Shown here piece by piece: positions 45,793 to 56,338 of a DNA stretch of 64,000 nucleotides. The number at the start of each line of letters is the position of its first letter. Positions within the stretch are counted from its first letter, which is position 1. This stretch comes from Hysterangium stoloniferum (taxonomy: Eukaryota; Basidiomycota; Agaricomycetes; Hysterangiales; Hysterangiaceae): positions 1-64,000 of the forward strand of contig WHVD01000273.1 of the NCBI GenBank assembly GCA_015178975.1, in the 5' to 3' direction. Both the position numbers and the translations under genes were made by a program. The notes under the pieces are model-generated. The model saw only the letters and a list, made by a program, of their open reading frames with translations, was not told the origin of the DNA and made no database searches.

Positions 45793-46619
45793 TGTTACGA
45801 CCGAACAATCCTGCCAGACTCCGGGCACTAACCCATACGCCCCCACACGCTACAAGCACCAATCGTCTGTTTATAGGATTTCCCGCCTGGACTCCGTTAT
45901 GTCAAGACTCGTTACGTTCGACCTCATTACGATACATATCAGTCACCGGACTTCCCCCGGACTCCGTCTCTGTCTATGTCCGTCTTCGTCCCATGCATCA
46001 GTCACCGGTCCCCGCTTAGAATTCCGTCACCGCTCTAATCAAGCCCCATTCCTGTTTTAGTCAAATGACCTGTCACGATTTAGGACTCTGCTCCCGCTCC
46101 GTTTCCCGTTATGGGTTATGCTTTGTCACGATTCGGACTCCGCTCCGTTCCGTTCTGTTCCTAACACCAATTTGGTGTTTACTATTCCCATTTCATGTTT
46201 TGTTAGTTCTCATTTCGTTATTACTGGATTTGGTATGTCATGCATTCCACGGTCTATATAAACTGGCAGATGTTGTACATACAATCCAGTCAGAAAATTA
46301 GCTTAGATTCCCCCCAGTAATCTAATAATATTTTCCACTCTAAAACCTTACTCGATTCACATTGCTCGCACTAGTCGGAGCCCATGGGCTCTGGCGCACC
46401 TATCTCTCTCAACCAACTCGACTCACGACTCACGACCCACGACCCTCGACTTACGACTTATGACCCACAAACCCCGCCCGGATTCCCCGGGATCCCCGTC
46501 CGTCCGTTTGAAATTGGACAACACGATCTAGCGAGGGCGCAGCCTATAAGCTGAAGCCAAGTCCTACCAGATATCCCGCGGGTTTCTCCGGAAACCCAGC
46601 CTGTGTGTGTATCCTAACA
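45793..46619 (+). mobile_element. Solo LTR (family C) nested in the family B LTR
   Basis: TGTTACGACCG to ATCCTAACA, 827 bases, flanked by TTACC on both sides. A TATATAAA box reads on the plus strand at about 46254. It is related to 48595-49406 and 51454-52277 in the opposite orientation. Confidence 0.9.
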
Positions 46620-46624
46620 TTACC
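46620..46624. repeat. Target duplication TTACC (right)
   Basis: Right partner of 45788-45792. Confidence 0.9.
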
Positions 46625-47520
46625 AGAGAATGGGTACGACTGAGATGGACTTGGCTTCAGTTTATAGGCTGTGCCCTCATACATCCATTTGGGTGTCCAT
46701 ATTTCGAACTGACAGAATGCATACAAGGAGATATAGATTCCGGAGTTCCCGTGGGAGTTCCGGGAATCGAGTGTGCAGACAGACAAGAGGACTAGAGACT
46801 GTTCAAGGGTCAAACTTGTTCGGGGGAAAACTAGTTTGAGATTGAAACTGGATTCTAAGTACATGAATATAGCAGACTTATATAGACTGTGAAATGTAAT
46901 AATACCAAATCTGGTATTAGTGACAGGCAGAACTATTAAACATAAAACAAAACAAGTAAATACTAAACTGGGAATTAGGGACGGAATGGAACTGAAGCGG
47001 AGAACGAATCATGACAGGTCATTAGACCATAACTGGAGCGGGGCTCAGTTAGAGGGGTTCCGGAAGTCCGGTCGGAGTCCGGTGACTTGGTGCACAAGAT
47101 AGTGTCAGGTATAGATAGGTTTGATGTGCAGGAGGTCCAGCGGAGTCTGGTGGGTTTTCCAATGACTGGTGTGTGAGACGTAGAGACAGATCATAACAGG
47201 AGCAGGGTGACTGTTAGAGGGGTTCCAGGAGTCCGGTCAGAGTCCGGTGACTGGTACATAAGACACAGAGTGTCGGGTGTATATAGAGTGGAGTCCGGAG
47301 TCTGGTGGAGTCTGGAGTCTGGTGGAGTCCGAGGACTGGTGTATGAGACACAGAGGGTTAGGTGCAGACAGGTGGGGTGTGTACAGAGAGTCAGGCATAA
47401 ACAAGTTGATGTGCAGGCTCCTGTGGGAACTCTGGTTGTAACTATACAATATAGAGGGTCGGGAGCATGTAGGATGGGGTCCGGGGGCCCGGAGGCTGGA
47501 GGGTTTTCTGGTTCCTGACA

Positions 47521-47525
47521 AATAT
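47521..47525. repeat. Target duplication AATAT (right)
   Basis: Right partner of 45616-45620. Confidence 0.85.
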
Positions 47526-48593
47526 TCCTAAATTGTCCTTCATCTCCATACAGGACTGGTGATGGCAATGTCATAGCATTTTCATGGAATATTGCATTGT
47601 GCACCTTTTCAATACATCTAGACCCAGGATACCATACCAAGTAACTGGTGGAATATGGTTCATATCCAACCATATAGCCCATTCTAGAACATGAGTCCCA
47701 TTTCTGCCATTTTTGTCTAGGTATAGTGATGCTAACTGGGCAGCCAAAAATTCTTAAATGGGATAGATCTGGCCTTTCTCCAGTAACTCATTTGATTGGC
47801 ATGTGTCCATCATTCATTCAAGTTGGACTCGATTTTTCAGGTACACCATCATTTTGACAGCTATTGACCAAAGGAACTTGGGCAGTTTTGATGAATACAA
47901 CATTGATCGACCCCCCTCTGAAATAGTGTGCATACCTCTTTCTGTGATTCCATTTTGCTGAGGTGTATAAGGAATTGAGGTGAACAATGATATGCCTGTA
48001 GATGATAAATATCTTTTAAATTCTGAATTAATGAACTCAGTCCCATTGTCTGCCATTACACCTTGGACCTTTGCATTAAACTGCATCTCGAGTTTCAGTA
48101 TGTATTCTCAGATTTTCTGAATAGATTCCGATTTGGTTGCTAATGTATCAATCCATACAGTGCATGAGTAATCATCAACAATTATTATGAAATATTGTTT
48201 CTTATTGAAACTTATTATCTCCATTGGTCTAGCTAAATCCATATGAAGGAGTTCTCCAAGTCATATTGCTCAAGTTCAGCCTATTTTAAATGGAGTGCAA
48301 TGTTGTTTTCCTTTGATGCATACAATACAATCTGCTTCAAATTCCTCATAATCGTCAATTTCTATTCCAGATGTGAAATACTGTGCCAGATTTCAGATTG
48401 TGGCCATGTGTAGATGGCCCAATTGCTGATGCCATAACATCAAGTTACTTGGTGATTTTGTGAAATACACTACAAGTATGTTATCCAAATTTTTTTGTAA
48501 TTCATCTTCTGATAAATTCATATATCTGCATATTGATAATAAAGCTGGAATCATCCTAACTTGAACTGCAAGGCTGTGACCCATGGGAGGCAA
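47526..48593 (-). pseudogene. copia GAG-pre-integrase and integrase
   Basis: L-W-H-Q-Q-L-G-H-L-H is the histidine part of the zinc finger, with C-I-V-C further on. The core has its three acidic residues in H-M-D-L-A-R-P, M-A-D-N-G-T-E-F and Q-N-G-I-T-E-R-G. The later block G-C-P-V-S-I-T-I-P and M-V-G-Y-E-P follows. Five TGA stops interrupt (for example at I-x-N-L, G-x-T-x-A-I-x-L), mostly where arginine is plausible. Confidence 0.85.
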
Positions 48594-48594
48594 G
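48590..48594. repeat. Target duplication GCAAG (left)
   Basis: Matches 49407-49411. Confidence 0.9.
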
Positions 48595-49406
48595 TGTTAG
48601 GATACACACACAGGGCGGGTCTCCAGAGAAACCCATGGGATATCCGGTAGGGCTTGGCTTCAGTCTATAGGCTGCGCCCTCGCTAGATCGTGTTGTCCAA
48701 TTTCAAACAGGTGGATGGAAATCCCGGGGAGTCCAGGCGGGGGTCGTGGGTCGTAGGTCGTGGGTCGTGAGTCGTGAGTTGAGATGGTCGAGAGAGATAG
48801 ATGCGCCGGAGCCCGTGGGCTCTGACTAGTACGAGCGGTATGAATCAAGCAAGGGTTTAGAGCGGAAAATGTTATTAGATTACTGGGGGATATCTAAGCT
48901 AATTTTCTGACTGGATTGTATGTACAACATCTGCCAGTTTATATAGACCCTGGAATGCATGACATACCAAATCCAGTAATGATGAAACAAAACTAACAAA
49001 ACATAAAACGGGAATAGTAAACACCAAGTTTGGTGTTAGGAGCGGGACAGAATGGAGCAGAGTCTGAATCGTGACAAAGCATAACCCATAACGGGAAACA
49101 GAGTGGGAGCGGAGTCCTAAATTGTGACAGGTCATTTGACTAAAATGGGAATGGGGCTCGATTAGAGTGGTAATGGGATTCTGAGCAGGGTCCGGTGACT
49201 GATGTGTGGGATGAAGACGGACATAGACAGAGACGGAGTCTGGGGGAAGTCCGGTGACTGATATGTGTCTTAATGAGGTCGAACGTAACAAGTCTTGATG
49301 TACGGAGTCCGGGCGGGAAATCCTATAAACAGACAATTGGTGCTTGTAGCACATGGGGGCGTACGGGTTAGTGCCCGGAGTCCGGCGGGATTGTCCAGTC
49401 GTAACA
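48595..49406 (-). mobile_element. Solo LTR (family C) in copia
   Basis: 812 bases, plus strand TGTTAGGATAC to GTCGTAACA, flanked by GCAAG on both sides. The TATA box reads on the minus strand (GTTTATATAGAC on plus at about 48937). Confidence 0.92.
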
Positions 49407-49411
49407 GCAAG
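49407..49411. repeat. Target duplication GCAAG (right)
   Basis: Right partner of 48590-48594. Confidence 0.9.
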
Positions 49412-49440
49412 CCCCCACCATGCTACCACCCCACAACTTT

Positions 49441-50020
49441 ACTTGGTCACTTTGCAACCTGGTGGATCAATAATAATGTCTTTAAACACTATATCAGTAG
49501 TCATTATTCTGATTCAGAGACTTATTTTAAAATGATTAAAGTTTACATTATTCCGAATTATATACATTATATGCTTTTGTAAATTCACGGAATCTAAAAA
49601 ACATAAGTTAGTCTCCTTTTGGAACCTTGCTGAATACTTACTCATGGATCAATAATAACATCCTTAAACACTACATTCAGTCATATCAGTATTATGGAGT
49701 ATGATTCTTCTCCAAATTTTTTCTCTTGAAACACAACTGTCTATGTGGGAAAACAGGAGTGCACAGATCCAATCCAATTAATTTTAAAGATTTACCCTGT
49801 GACTTATTGACTGCTTAACTTTAGACATTGAATATATGTAGAATTGACCAGTTTCACACAGTTTGCTTGCATTTGGTCAGTTGGCACTTCATTTTTGATT
49901 CAAGCAGTTTAAGTGATTGGTTTTTGAATTGGTTGCAATTATTTGCTTTCATTGGAAATTTCCCATTTTATTTTGATTTAATTTATTCTATTTTCAAAAT
50001 TTTTATTTTGATTCAAAAAA
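49441..50020. other. AT-rich, no gene recognised
   Basis: It may include more of the copia 5' part, but no motif was found. GGATCAATAATAA followed by TTAAACACTA occurs twice (49463 and 49647). Confidence 0.35.
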
Positions 50021-50029
50021 GCAGTGGGA

Positions 50030-51415
50030 ACAGGATGGAGAGAGAAGGAAATGGTGCACACACCAACTGGAGGAAAGAGAGGAGTCTGATCAGTGCAGGA
50101 CAGAGAGAACAGGAAAGGGTATACGCACCAACTGGAGCAAAGAGAGGAGCCAGAGCCCGATCAGAGGAGGGAGAAGAAAGAAGGAAAGGGTACACACAAA
50201 CTGGAGGAAAGAGAGAGAAGAGGTCAATCAGAGGAGGGGGAAGAGAGAACAAAAGGGTAAATGCATGAACTGGAGGAAAGAGAGATGCCAATCAGAGGAA
50301 GATGGAGAGAGAAAGAAAGGGTACATGCATAGCCTGGAGAAAAGAGAGGGGAGACTGATCAGAGAAGGATGAAGAGAAGGAAAGGGTACATGTACTGCCT
50401 GGAGGAAAGAGAGAAGAGGCTGATCAAAGGGGCACAAAAAGAGAATAAATTGGTACACATACATCCTGGAGGAAAGAGAAAGAAGGCCAGTCAGAAGACA
50501 AAGAGAGAGGAAAGGGGCACACACAACCTGGAGGAAAGAGGGAGGAGATAGGTCAGAAGAAGACAAATAGAGAAGGAAAGGGTACATGAACATCCTGGAG
50601 GAAAGAGAAAGCAGGCCAATCACAAGAGGATGACAGGAGAAGAAAAGGGTACATGAACTGACTGGAGGTAAGAGAGAGGAGGCCAGTGGGATGAAGAGAG
50701 AAGAAAGGGGCATCGACACATCCCAGAGGAAAGAGAGGAGGACAATCAGAAGACAACAAAGAGAAAAGGAAAGGCTACACACACATCCTGCAGGAAAGAG
50801 AGGAGGACAATCAGAAGACAACAAAGAGAAAAGGAAAGGCTACACACACATCCTGCAGGAAAGAGAGGAGGCCAATCAGAAGAGGAGGAATGGGTACATG
50901 CACATCCTGGAGGAAAGAGGAGGCTGATCAGGGGGTCGAGGAGGAGGAAAGTGTACATACACCAACTGGAGGAAAGAAAGAAAAGGCTGATCAGAGGATG
51001 ACAAAGAGAGAAGGAAATGGTACACACACTGCCTGGAGAAAAGAGAGAGGAGCATGAAGAGAGAAAAACAGGGTACACACACCTCCTGGAGAAAAGAGAG
51101 AGGAGCATGAAGAGACAGAAAGGGTACATGCACTGGCTGGAGGAAAGAGAGAGGAGGATGATCAGAGGAGGATGAAGAGAAAGAAACAGTACATGCACCA
51201 GCTGGAGGAAAGAGAGGATGAGGATCAGAGGAGGATGAAGAGAAAGAAATGGTACTGGAGGAAAGAGAGGAGGATGAAAAGAGGAGGATGAAAAGAGAAG
51301 GAAAGGGTACATGCACTGGCTGGAGGAAAGAGAGAGGAGGCCAATCAGAGGAGGACAAAGAGAGAAGGAAATGGTACACACACTCACTAGAGGAAAGAGA
51401 GGAGGCAGATTGCAA
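50030..51415. repeat. Purine-rich tandem array, about 66-base units, about 20 copies
   Basis: CTGGAGGAAAGAGAG recurs about every 66 bases (near 50066, 50200, 50270, 50398, 50466, 50530, 50595 and onward to 51340), each followed by a CAATCAGAGGAGGA-like stretch and AAGGAAAGGGTACA. The plus strand is strongly purine-rich. Because 66 is divisible by three, long frames appear on both strands; the minus one is rich in Ser, Leu, Phe and Pro in 22-residue periods. Coding is not supported. Confidence 0.9.
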
Positions 51416-51453
51416 AACCAAGCAGTGACAGGCACAACATGTGTGTGACTGTA

Positions 51454-52277
51454 TGTTAGGGTATGTACATGGTGGGTTTCTGGAGAAACCTGCGGAATAT
51501 CCAGTAGGACTTGGCTTCAGCTTATAGGCTGCACCCTCATGAGATCGTGTTGTCCAATTTCAGACAGGTGGACGGGAATCCCAGGGAGTCTGGGCTAGGT
51601 TCATGGGTTGAGGGGTTGTAGGTCGGAGGTCATGGGTTGAGAGATTGTGAGTCGAGATAGATAAGAGAGATAGATGCGCTGGAGCCCGTGGGCTCCGACT
51701 AGCGTGAGCGGTGTGATTCAAGTAGGAGTTTAGAGCAGAAAATGTATTAGATTACTGGGGGAAATCCAAGCTGATTTTCTGACTGGATTGTATGTACAAC
51801 ATCTGCCAGACTAAATAGACCATGGAATGAATCACATACCAAATCCAGTAATAATGAAACAAAACTAGCAAAACATGAAACGAGAATAGTAAACACCAAA
51901 TTTGGTGTTAGGAATGGGATGGAACAGAGTGGAGTCCGAATTGTGACAAATCATAAACCATAACGGGAAATGGAGCGGGAGCAGAGTCCGAATTGTGACA
52001 GGTCATTTGACTAAAATGGGAATGGGGCTCTGTTAGAGGGATGTCGCATTTTCCGAGCGGGGTCTGGTGATTGATGCATGGGACGAGGTCAGATATAGAC
52101 AGGGACAGAGTCCGGTGGGTATTCCAGTGACTGAAGCATAATGTAATGAAGTCAAACATAGACAAGTCTGATGTACAGAGTCCGGCGGGAATTCTGGTAA
52201 ACTGACAATTGGTGTGTATAGGGCATGGGTGTGTATAAATTAGTGCCCTGAGTCCAGCGGGAATTCCGGTCGTAACA
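51454..52277 (-). mobile_element. LTR (family C), probably 3' LTR of a truncated element
   Basis: TGTTAGGGTATG to GTCGTAACA on the plus strand, like 48595-49406. No target duplication is seen (CTGTA left, GTACC right). Just outside its right end the minus strand reads AAAGGGAGGGTAC, a plausible polypurine tract, so element-internal DNA probably follows. Confidence 0.75.
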
Positions 52278-52290
52278 GTACCCTCCCTTT
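52278..52290 (-). other. Candidate polypurine tract next to family C LTR
   Basis: Minus strand AAAGGGAGGGTAC directly precedes the LTR start TGTTACGACC. Confidence 0.5.
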
Positions 52291-53758
52291 ATGCCAAAGT
52301 CCCAAAGAGGCTCTAGACCTCGATAAGGTTCTTGTCGGCTATGTGCATGTGTCATAGTCATGTCAGTTATATGTATGTGGCAAAGAGTCAGGTGATCTGG
52401 AAGGTAAGGTTCAGACGTGACGAGCCTATATAAAATTTTGAAAAAAAGAAAATTTCTTCTTCTTTATTACCCCCATCTCACCACAATGGGACCCAAGCCA
52501 ACGCCAAGACATCCCATGCCGACCACTGGGCCCTTCAGATTCGGGAGTCGATGGTAAGGAAGAAGGTGGAGATACTTTTCGGGGTTTACGACGGGGACGT
52601 GGAGATCTAGCAGTACGGTGATGCGGTTTTGGGAATACACTCCACCATGGGCAAGCCTAGTACGGGTATAAAAAGTTCTGCCTGAACAGGAACAGAACTC
52701 GGAAATACGGGAAACGGTGACTGTGAGCTCTGCCATAGCCAATCAAAAGTTCTGCAGATGCAACATACACAAGCACCATAATCCACAATATCCCCCACAT
52801 TCTCAGATCAGTCCTCGTACATGTCGACTCCTCCCGTGTACGCCTAACAGTATCATCACCAGTAACGGGTCAGGAACTCGTTCACATCACCTTCACATGC
52901 AGGACATTATGGGCGGTGGCACACACTCTTCCAGGCCTGCGGCAGTGGGAACTGTATCAAGTTGCGGCGGAACGTGCCACTGCAATCTAGACTCGAATTT
53001 CAAGACACCAGTAAGATATAGAACCAATTCGCACTGTTGTGGAACGGAGAGGCACCATTCGGGGTCGGTCAAACATTACCAGAGGCAGCTCTGGAATCCA
53101 TGGCACAGAGAGAGTCTGCAATGACGCCAACGAATGTAATTTCAGCAGGAAGGTTATTTGGCAGTGGGTGATGGAGATGTTACGGTTGGGAAAGAGGCAT
53201 TTGAGGTGAGAGCGGGACTGGACGAGAGGGAGGGGGTATGTTCGAGAAAGTGTGCATACGATGTCGAAGACTGCGACATTACGAATGTATACTAATCAGG
53301 ATACATGCAGATTATGGGGAGGCTGGTACTTACGCAGGCTGTGCGAATTCTCTCCCCCAGAGTGTCCTATCTTGTCTGGATGACCTCAAGATACACCCTT
53401 GCGCTTCATGGTGTCCTTTCGTAGCATTTTGAGGACCTCGTGTTCATCTAACCTCCAAATTTAAACCCGAAGGGTGCTTGGTGAATGGAGTCTGGAGAAG
53501 GCACGAACATTTCATTTCCTTATGTGGTCACATGGTCCCTTTGCTATTTCAACCCTAGATGTATTCTTGTCTTTCTGAATATGCTAATAGGGTTTCCACA
53601 GCATTATTTATTATGAACCATTATGCAAAAAGCCAAAGAAAACAAAAAACTCGGAACACCTAAATTTCTTAAAGGAACAGAAAATAGTAGAAAGTGCAAG
53701 TGTCCACAGAGCACGCCACATTCCCGAGGGATCGGATGAGATTGGGAACAGTTATCGT
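52291..53758. other. No gene recognised
   Basis: The first part may be the tail of a retroelement (a frame with L-W-D-F-G-I-K-G next to the tract). The rest has only short frames without family resemblance. Confidence 0.35.
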
Positions 53759-56038
53759 TTAAAAAAAGAATGGATTTTCATGCACACCAACTTGCGCTGT
53801 GAATGGGATGTGATCTAGCAGAAAACCCTTGTTAGAGTGCGGGTAGCTGAAGGCCTCGAGATCATCAGGGACGAGGATAAAACGCCAATCTTTCTGGGGT
53901 GGGAGTCCTCTAAATCTATTGAGAACATTCTGGAGACCCGGTGTAATGTCGTCCGTTGTTGAGCGGGCGGAAAACTGGAATAGATACAGATAGCCATCGT
54001 GAAGCAGGAGCGAATCGATCGCCGTTTCGTTAGCGGCACATGGAATATAGTACTAAGCCTTTTTGATCGTGAGCTGCTCCGTCTGATCGTATTCAATGAT
54101 ACCCCCCTGAGTGACATGCAGAGAGAAGTCGGAAGACGTGTCAAGTGACGCATTGCCACCCCCCCCTGAAAGCTAGAGGAATTGTCAAATGCAGAATGCC
54201 AACGAGAGTTCTTTGGGTGACCGCCAGACATAGGTTTGGCATCAATGTTAATGCCTTCGGCGAAGGTTTTTTGGAAGTACGCTTCGAAGAAAAGGCTTGG
54301 TATTCCCCTACTAGACCCAAAAATAAGACGTGACCTAAAAATAAGACGTTGCAACATTTTGAGGACTCCATTTTGTTCGAATTTCCAGATTTTGATAAGA
54401 AGTTGTCAGCGTACAAAGTCTGTAGCAGGGCCGACAGTGTAGAAGTCCATGCTGTTGTGATCAGAGCGACGAATAACGCAAATTTCGTGAGAAAATTCGT
54501 CCGTGAGTGAAGCACTTTCAAACATAAGCTTCTTAAGCGATTGTACTGTTGTGGCATTCTCCATCCGTTGTTCCCGAGAATTGTAAAATTCTTGGATAGC
54601 CGCGGAGTTATATGTCAAGCAGAGCCGTGCACTCGGACCCGCGTTATGATACCGTTCACGAATGTCTTCAAGCTTTCGATCGGGGTATAGTTGCGCCCTG
54701 AAGCAAGTTTTCACATGACGCATCAAAGTTAAACTCCACCACTTACGCTTTTTCTAACTCATCCAAGGTCCACGGATTCATGACTATCAACTCGGGAATT
54801 CTTCCTGACTGGGGAAGCTTGGACCAGCGTGACTCCTTTGGAGAAGTGACATAAACCGGAAAAAGTTCTATGGCAGGAGAGCAGATCTTATGGGGAAGCG
54901 TTTCACGGGCATCCATCGAATCCACAAAGCACCACGTGTGTTTCCCACCGCACCGGTGATGTAGGGGATTGATGATGGCCACACCCGACCCGGAAAAGAA
55001 TAGCAGTTCCCGAATCGGTACCAGACAACAGGCTGCTTCTCTCTAAGACAATAGCGTAACGCGTAGCTAATCCACGAAGTTTTGCCTAGACAAATATTAA
55101 CAAGATAGACTAAATCTGCAAACAGGGTTATCTTATCATACCAATTCCTGGTTGTCCAGTAACCACTGCAAGGGAGGTGTTGTCGGACTTCTGATATGTT
55201 GCTTTGACCGCATCAAGAACTCGAATGTACTCAGCACGAACGAGCATCGGTAGGCTGACCTGGGAGGACATCGTCATATGATTCTTGCTCTTCAGATCCA
55301 GAATTCACGGTACTAGCTTGGTCTGGGAGAATTGTGAGTGCTGGATCTAAGGGACTTCCCCGGAATTGGCGATGGTAGTCTAACATCATTAGCGGTACTT
55401 TTGAGTGAATCTGGTCGAGGTTCAGCATCACATCTTGGACGAGAATTTAGCAGTTACTTACATGCTCTATGGGCCCATCAGATATTACAGACCCCTCCAC
55501 GCATAGTCGTTTAGCCGGGGGTTCTTCTGTAAGCAAACGGTGGGGATTGTTAGATAATCGCAAGACGGACAAGCTACCCATCAGGATATCGGAAAGCCTC
55601 AAATTACATAAGTTGCTGGGTATAATCCTGCCTTAAAATAGTTGCATAAGGTGTGAAGCGAGATGATTAAAGATATTGCTCACTAGCTGGGACCGCCACA
55701 AGAACATGCAGCTGATGCTTTACTGGTTCAGACAAGCCAGACTCCTCAACAGTAAACGTTGGGTTGAGTTTATCGAGAGCGGAAAGCCGCCCTTCTGGTG
55801 TATCGAGATTCAACCTGGCGAAAGCATCATTGAAAATGTCTTCCGAATAAGTAGATATGATCTGCTTCGGTGTGTATAGCCTCAAGTCATGAGCGCTGAT
55901 CCTGCTATGCAACTTAGGGTCCTCCTCCAAAATCCTCTTTCGGAGCTTTGCTACAGTCTCGTCTGGGGACGCTTGCACTTCAAAAATGTGCTGGAACGGC
56001 TCGTCACCTCCGACCACGAGACAGTTAACAAGGACCAT
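53759..56038 (-). pseudogene. Crinkler-headed P-loop protein gene, disabled
   Basis: Six exons on the minus strand: 56038-55684, 55526-55462, 55410-55309, 55259-55142, 55085-54747, 54697-53759. All introns are GT..AG and every junction phases. Exon 1 is a ubiquitin-like Crinkler header: M-V-L-V-N-C-L-V-V-G, then D-L-R-L-Y (the L-x-L-Y motif), then L-V-A-V-P. Then a helical linker and a Walker A motif G-Q-P-G-I-G-K-T split by an intron, and further a V-M-N-P-W-T block and a conserved C-terminal module. Such fungal header-NTPase proteins are related to oomycete CRN effectors and thought to act in conflict. Lesions: a one-base shift in exon 5 near 55010, a TGA at 54406-54408, a shift at the C-run near 54160, and a TAG at 54054-54056. 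Assembly error is not excluded for the shifts. Confidence 0.75.
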
Positions 56039-56338
56039 GCCTGTTTTGACGCTGGAAGATGGGTAAGCAGACAACCGACGGTTACATAAGACAGGGATGC
56101 CGCGATTTACGGGTCGACGAGATTTACGCCGCGTGACGGGTAAAAGAACGTCTCCATCTCGCACCTATACGACGTGTCCTCGAACGCCGCGCCATCAGAG
56201 ACTGAGTAGTGAAAGTATGCAAGTCATTGTTAGATGGTATCCTGGGTTCTGATTAATAGCTTCCATTAGAGTGGTTCTTCCATTGCTACAAGACCTAACG
56301 CACTTAGCGCTGCTACGCAGACCTTCTGCCCAAGTACG
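56039..56338. promoter_or_regulatory. Divergent intergenic region
   Basis: About 300 bases separate the minus-strand Crinkler-like start (56038) from the plus-strand orphan gene (56339). It must hold both promoters if both are genes; no specific element was identified. It could also contain a 5' intron of the orphan gene. Confidence 0.4.

Larger units (their letters stand above)
45621..47520 (-). mobile_element. Solo LTR (family B) with a nested LTR
   Basis: TGTTAAGTTCC to TTCCTGACA, flanked by AATAT. Without the nested 45793-46619 unit and its duplication it is about 1.07 kb and aligns with 12723-13935. A TATATAAG-type box reads on the minus strand at about 46870. It lies inside the copia element. 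Confidence 0.9.
44887..49440 (-). mobile_element. Ty1/copia element, decayed, with LTR insertions
   Basis: Minus-strand order: GAG-pre-integrase (about 48593-48300), integrase core (48250-47814), integrase end (47682 to about 47526), insertion 45621-47520, a linker (45579-45265), then RT_2 start (45220-44887). This is the copia order, integrase before RT. The insertion 48595-49406 separates L-P-P-M-G-H from upstream A-W-W-G; joined, the frame is open. At least eight in-frame TGA stops are seen. Confidence 0.8.

Noticed and set aside
50746..51435. A 229-codon minus frame with hydrophobic 22-residue repeats that looks like a membrane protein.
   Set aside because: It is the complement of the purine-rich tandem array. 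Competing frames exist on both strands and there is no start context or domain.
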